Positions 62,032 through 64,000 of a DNA stretch of 64,000 nucleotides are shown one piece after another. Numbering within the stretch: the stretch's first letter is position 1; each line of letters begins with the position of its first letter. Origin of the DNA: an archaeon UBA583 (lineage in GTDB: Archaea > Nanobdellota > Nanobdellia > Woesearchaeales > UBA583); assembly GCA_002506365.1 (NCBI GenBank), contig DAXK01000025.1, forward strand, positions 44,228-108,227, read 5' to 3'. The position numbers and the translations under genes are program-made. A model generated the notes under the pieces. The model saw only the letters and a program-made list of their open reading frames with translations. It searched no databases and had not been told where the DNA came from.

Positions 62032-63042
62032 TTAAAATTTATTAATTTGGAAAATATTTTTTCCTTTTTTGTTAAAATTCTCTAAATTATCAATACTTGT
62101 ATCTAAAATTCTATGAATTGCTTCAATTGAATTAAAAGCATTATGAGGTGTATAAATTACATTATCCATATCAAAAATTTTATGATCTCTAAATACTTGA
62201 CAAACTTTATCTTTAGTTTTACTACAACTTAAAATTTCATCTTCATGTCCAATAAATTCTTCTCCCTCAATAACATCTAAACCAACACCACCTAATTTAC
62301 CAGTTTTTAAAATATCATATAAAGCATCTGTATCAATTAATCCACCTCTTGCTGTATTAATTAATAAAGCTCCTTGCTTCATTTTATTTAAACGAGTTTT
62401 ATTCATAAAATGATGAGTTGCCTTAAAATATGGCATATGTAATGATACAATATCACAAGTTTTTAAAATTTCATCAACTGAAGCATAATCAAAATGTAAT
62501 AAACTTGATGTAAAACTATCTTGATGTAAATCAAATGCTTTAACATGCATTCCAAAACCTTTAGCAATCTTAATTGCATGTAATCCTATTCTTCCAGCTC
62601 CAATAACTCCAAAAGTTTTTCCCTTTAAATCAAAACCTTGTAAACCTTCAATTGAATAGTTACCTCTTTTTTCTCTTAAATAAGATAAATGAACTTTTCT
62701 AGCTAAATTTAAAATTAAAGCAAATGTGTGTTCAGCAACAGTATTTTCTCCATAAAAAGGAACATTACTTACACAAATTTTCTTTTCTGCGCAAAAGTTA
62801 TAATCAATATGATCATATCCAGTAGATCTTGTTGCAATATGTTTTAATTTAGGTAATTGTTCAATAATATCTGAACTAACCTTAGAATAAATAAATACAC
62901 TAATTGCATCAGCTGACTTAAATTTCTTAACATCTACATCTTGAATACATTCTTCAAAAAATTTTAACTTAAAACCTTTTAAATTTGCCTTTAAATACTT
63001 CTTATCACTTTCGTGAGCTTCAAAAAATACTATTTCTTTCAT
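62032..63042 (-). CDS. D-2-hydroxyacid dehydrogenase (D-lactate dehydrogenase-like)
   Basis: 336 aa. NAD motif GVIGAGRIGLHAIKIAKGFG (145-164) with the adenine Asp at KAFD (D171) favouring NAD. Catalytic triad: R232 in NTARGGLIDTDAL, E260/261 in GLDVIEGEE and H300 in YTPHNAFNS. RSTGYDHIDY near 72-81 is typical of D-lactate dehydrogenases (LdhA). It most likely reduces pyruvate to D-lactate with NADH, an electron sink beside the PDH operon. Substrate inferred, not proven. Confidence 0.85.
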   Translation of the reverse strand: MKEIVFFEAHESDKKYLKANLKGFKLKFFEECIQDVDVKKFKSADAISVFIYSKVSSDIIEQLPKLKHIATRSTGYDHIDYNFCAEKKICVSNVPFYGENTVAEHTFALILNLARKVHLSYLREKRGNYSIEGLQGFDLKGKTFGVIGAGRIGLHAIKIAKGFGMHVKAFDLHQDSFTSSLLHFDYASVDEILKTCDIVSLHMPYFKATHHFMNKTRLNKMKQGALLINTARGGLIDTDALYDILKTGKLGGVGLDVIEGEEFIGHEDEILSCSKTKDKVCQVFRDHKIFDMDNVIYTPHNAFNSIEAIHRILDTSIDNLENFNKKGKNIFQINKF

Positions 63043-63160
63043 AATACTAAAATAATTTAATCATTTAAATAAAACATTTATCACTTAAACAATCAAATAA
63101 TTAAAATCAACTATAAAATAATAATATATTAATGACTTATTCAGTTTTAAAATAAAAAAA

Positions 63161-63242
63161 CGCCAAAAGTGGGATTTGAACCCACAATTCCAAAGGAACT
63201 AGTTTTCGAGACTAGCGCAATACCGGATTATGCGATTTTGGC
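63161..63242 (-). tRNA. tRNA-Ser (CGA)
   Basis: Acceptor GCCAAAA pairs with TTTTGGC, discriminator G. Anticodon stem CTAGT/ACTAG closes loop CTCGAAA with anticodon CGA (63206-63208 on the plus strand). A class II long variable arm (TTCCTTTGGAATT) precedes T arm GTGGG-TTCAAAT-CCCAC. No intron, no encoded CCA. Confidence 0.93.
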
Positions 63243-63415
63243 AAAATATTAGTAATAATTTAAATTATTTAAAATAACTTATAAAATATTATTTTCTAAA
63301 ATAAAACAACATAAATTATTCTTAAAAAAATTAAATTTTAACAAATATATTATTTTATATTTATTTGAAAATAAGGCTTAGATTGCCTTTAAATCTATAT
63401 GCATGGGACTATGAT

Positions 63416-63426
63416 TTCCACTGGAA
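63416..63426 (-). promoter_or_regulatory. Mini-ORB-like motif A
   Basis: On the minus strand TTCCAGTGGAA, preceded by ATG and followed by ATCAT. Identical to the archaeal mini-ORB core dyad bound by Orc1/Cdc6 (established for Sulfolobus and Pyrococcus origins). It is in a long intergenic region, unlike the copy at 36556. Confidence 0.5.
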
Positions 63427-63444
63427 CATAAAAAAAGAATAAAT

Positions 63445-63700
63445 GGACAAGTAAAAAGCAAATTAAGACAAAATGTTTAAACAATTTCCAAAAGGAGTAA
63501 AATTAAACGTTTTTTAGTCTAAGTTAAGTCTTGTTTAAACTTTGTCTAAATTAGACAAAATGGACAAAACCAATTAAAAATATTTTTTTAAATTAATTTA
63601 CTCGTGTCTTAATGTCTAAATAAATGTATTTTAAATATTTACTAGTTTAAATTTAGACAAGACTTAGATTTAGACAAAATTAAAATTATTGGACAAGTTT
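63445..63700. repeat. Array of RGACAA boxes
   Basis: Copies in both orientations: GGACAA 63445, AGACAA 63466, AAGTCTTG about 63525, TTGTCT 63542, AGACAA 63553, GGACAA 63562, TGTCTT 63605, TGTCTA 63613, AGACAA 63655, AGACAA 63672 and GGACAA 63691. About eleven in 250 bp; TTTAGACAAAA also occurs once at 46496. Iteron-like. Boxes were counted by eye. Confidence 0.55.
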
Positions 63701-63776
63701 CTTTAAAAATTTACTAAAAAAGCTAAAAACCATATAATTTTAAACTTAATTTCTAAATGACCATTATTGCTAAAAC

Positions 63777-63787
63777 TTCGAGTGGAA
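63777..63787 (+). promoter_or_regulatory. Mini-ORB-like motif B
   Basis: TTCGAGTGGAA, one mismatch from TTCCAGTGGAA, preceded by AAAAC and followed by CTT. It lies 361 bp to the right of motif A, on the opposite strand, so the two would face each other across the RGACAA array. Confidence 0.45.
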
Positions 63788-64000
63788 CTTATTAAAAATA
63801 TTATTAAAATTTCCATAAGAAAAATACATAGTAAATATTTCTAGTCTAAAATTTAAATATAATCAAATATAAAATTTAAATAAAATAATATGTTAATAAG
63901 ATAAAATAATTAAATTAAATATTTTAACAAAATTAAAACTATAATATCATCGAAACAAAATAATTTTTTAATATATAACTAAAAACTACTATTTAACATA

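Larger units (their letters stand above)
63243..64000. other. 758-bp non-coding region, candidate replication origin
   Basis: No ORF of note. Two mini-ORB-like motifs flank an array of RGACAA/TTGTCY boxes at 63445-63700, including the near-perfect dyad TTTGTCTAA-A-TTAGACAAA (63541-63559). The sequence right of 63800 is AT-only. No orc1/cdc6 gene is inside the window, which ends here. Confidence 0.4.

Overview
The window reads as a piece of the chromosome of a very AT-rich archaeon, most likely a small-genome DPANN lineage (Woesearchaeota/Nanoarchaeota-like; the placement is inference, no phylogeny was run). Archaeal signature genes are TFB, two histones, RNA polymerase subunit N, SecY with L15, aIF2-alpha, RNase P p30, GatE, RadB, family B DNA polymerase, type II methionine aminopeptidase and an EMC3/DUF106 insertase. 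Several metabolic genes are of bacterial type: class I GAPDH, a full pyruvate dehydrogenase complex and a LipB octanoyltransferase. There are four tRNA genes (Trp, His, Leu, Ser) and no rRNA, CRISPR array or insertion sequence that I can see.

Layout. 0-4.2 kb (minus strand): TFB, a membrane-anchored NEW3-like protein and a membrane-anchored N-acetylmuramidase-like enzyme, then two abutting histone genes. 4.3-16 kb: tRNA-Trp, pentapeptide-repeat and sulfotransferase genes, a CYTH protein, methionine aminopeptidase, cis-prenyltransferase, GAPDH, tRNA-His, small membrane proteins, FtsY, a one-domain fragment of a Ski2/Hel308-like helicase, and three unlisted CxxC microproteins (34-39 aa). 16-32.5 kb: Nudix, GatE, a membrane protein with an AlbA_2 (Schlafen-type) domain, an MFS transporter, RpoN, a 1364-aa coiled-coil rod with an exact 51-residue repeat, tRNA-Leu, a Tat substrate and a 1670-aa secreted surface protein. 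32.5-43 kb: a ubiquitin-like/ThiS-like protein, an Asn/Gln-rich coiled-coil protein, RadB, ArsC, a RibD/DHFR-like reductase, a TctA-like permease, SecY, L15 and ADP-forming acetyl-CoA synthetase. 43-56.4 kb: a lamin-tail-domain surface protein, GatA, DNA polymerase B, three Nudix proteins (one fused to a winged helix), EMC3-like insertase, an E1-like enzyme, aIF2-alpha, RNase P p30 and LipB. 56.5-63 kb: the PDH operon (E1alpha, E1beta, E2, E3), a D-2-hydroxyacid dehydrogenase and tRNA-Ser. The last 750 bases are non-coding and hold a dense motif cluster.

How it fits together. GAPDH, PDH, ADP-forming acetyl-CoA synthetase and a lactate-type dehydrogenase give a compact fermentation: triose phosphate to pyruvate, then acetyl-CoA and acetate with ATP formation, and lactate as an electron sink. 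LipB, just left of the PDH operon on the opposite strand, would supply octanoyl groups for the E2 lipoyl domain. FtsY, SecY, the EMC3-like insertase and a Tat signal peptide show an active export machinery that serves several large surface proteins.

The best leads for something undescribed are: a candidate replication origin at 63.4-63.8 kb (two mini-ORB-like motifs around an array of RGACAA boxes) with a weaker look-alike upstream of polB; a pilin-like-anchored muramidase in an archaeon; a tandem set of CxxC microproteins; a 74-nt imperfect hairpin of raised GC upstream of the RNase P p30 gene; two families of intergenic hairpins; and the 51-residue-repeat rod protein.
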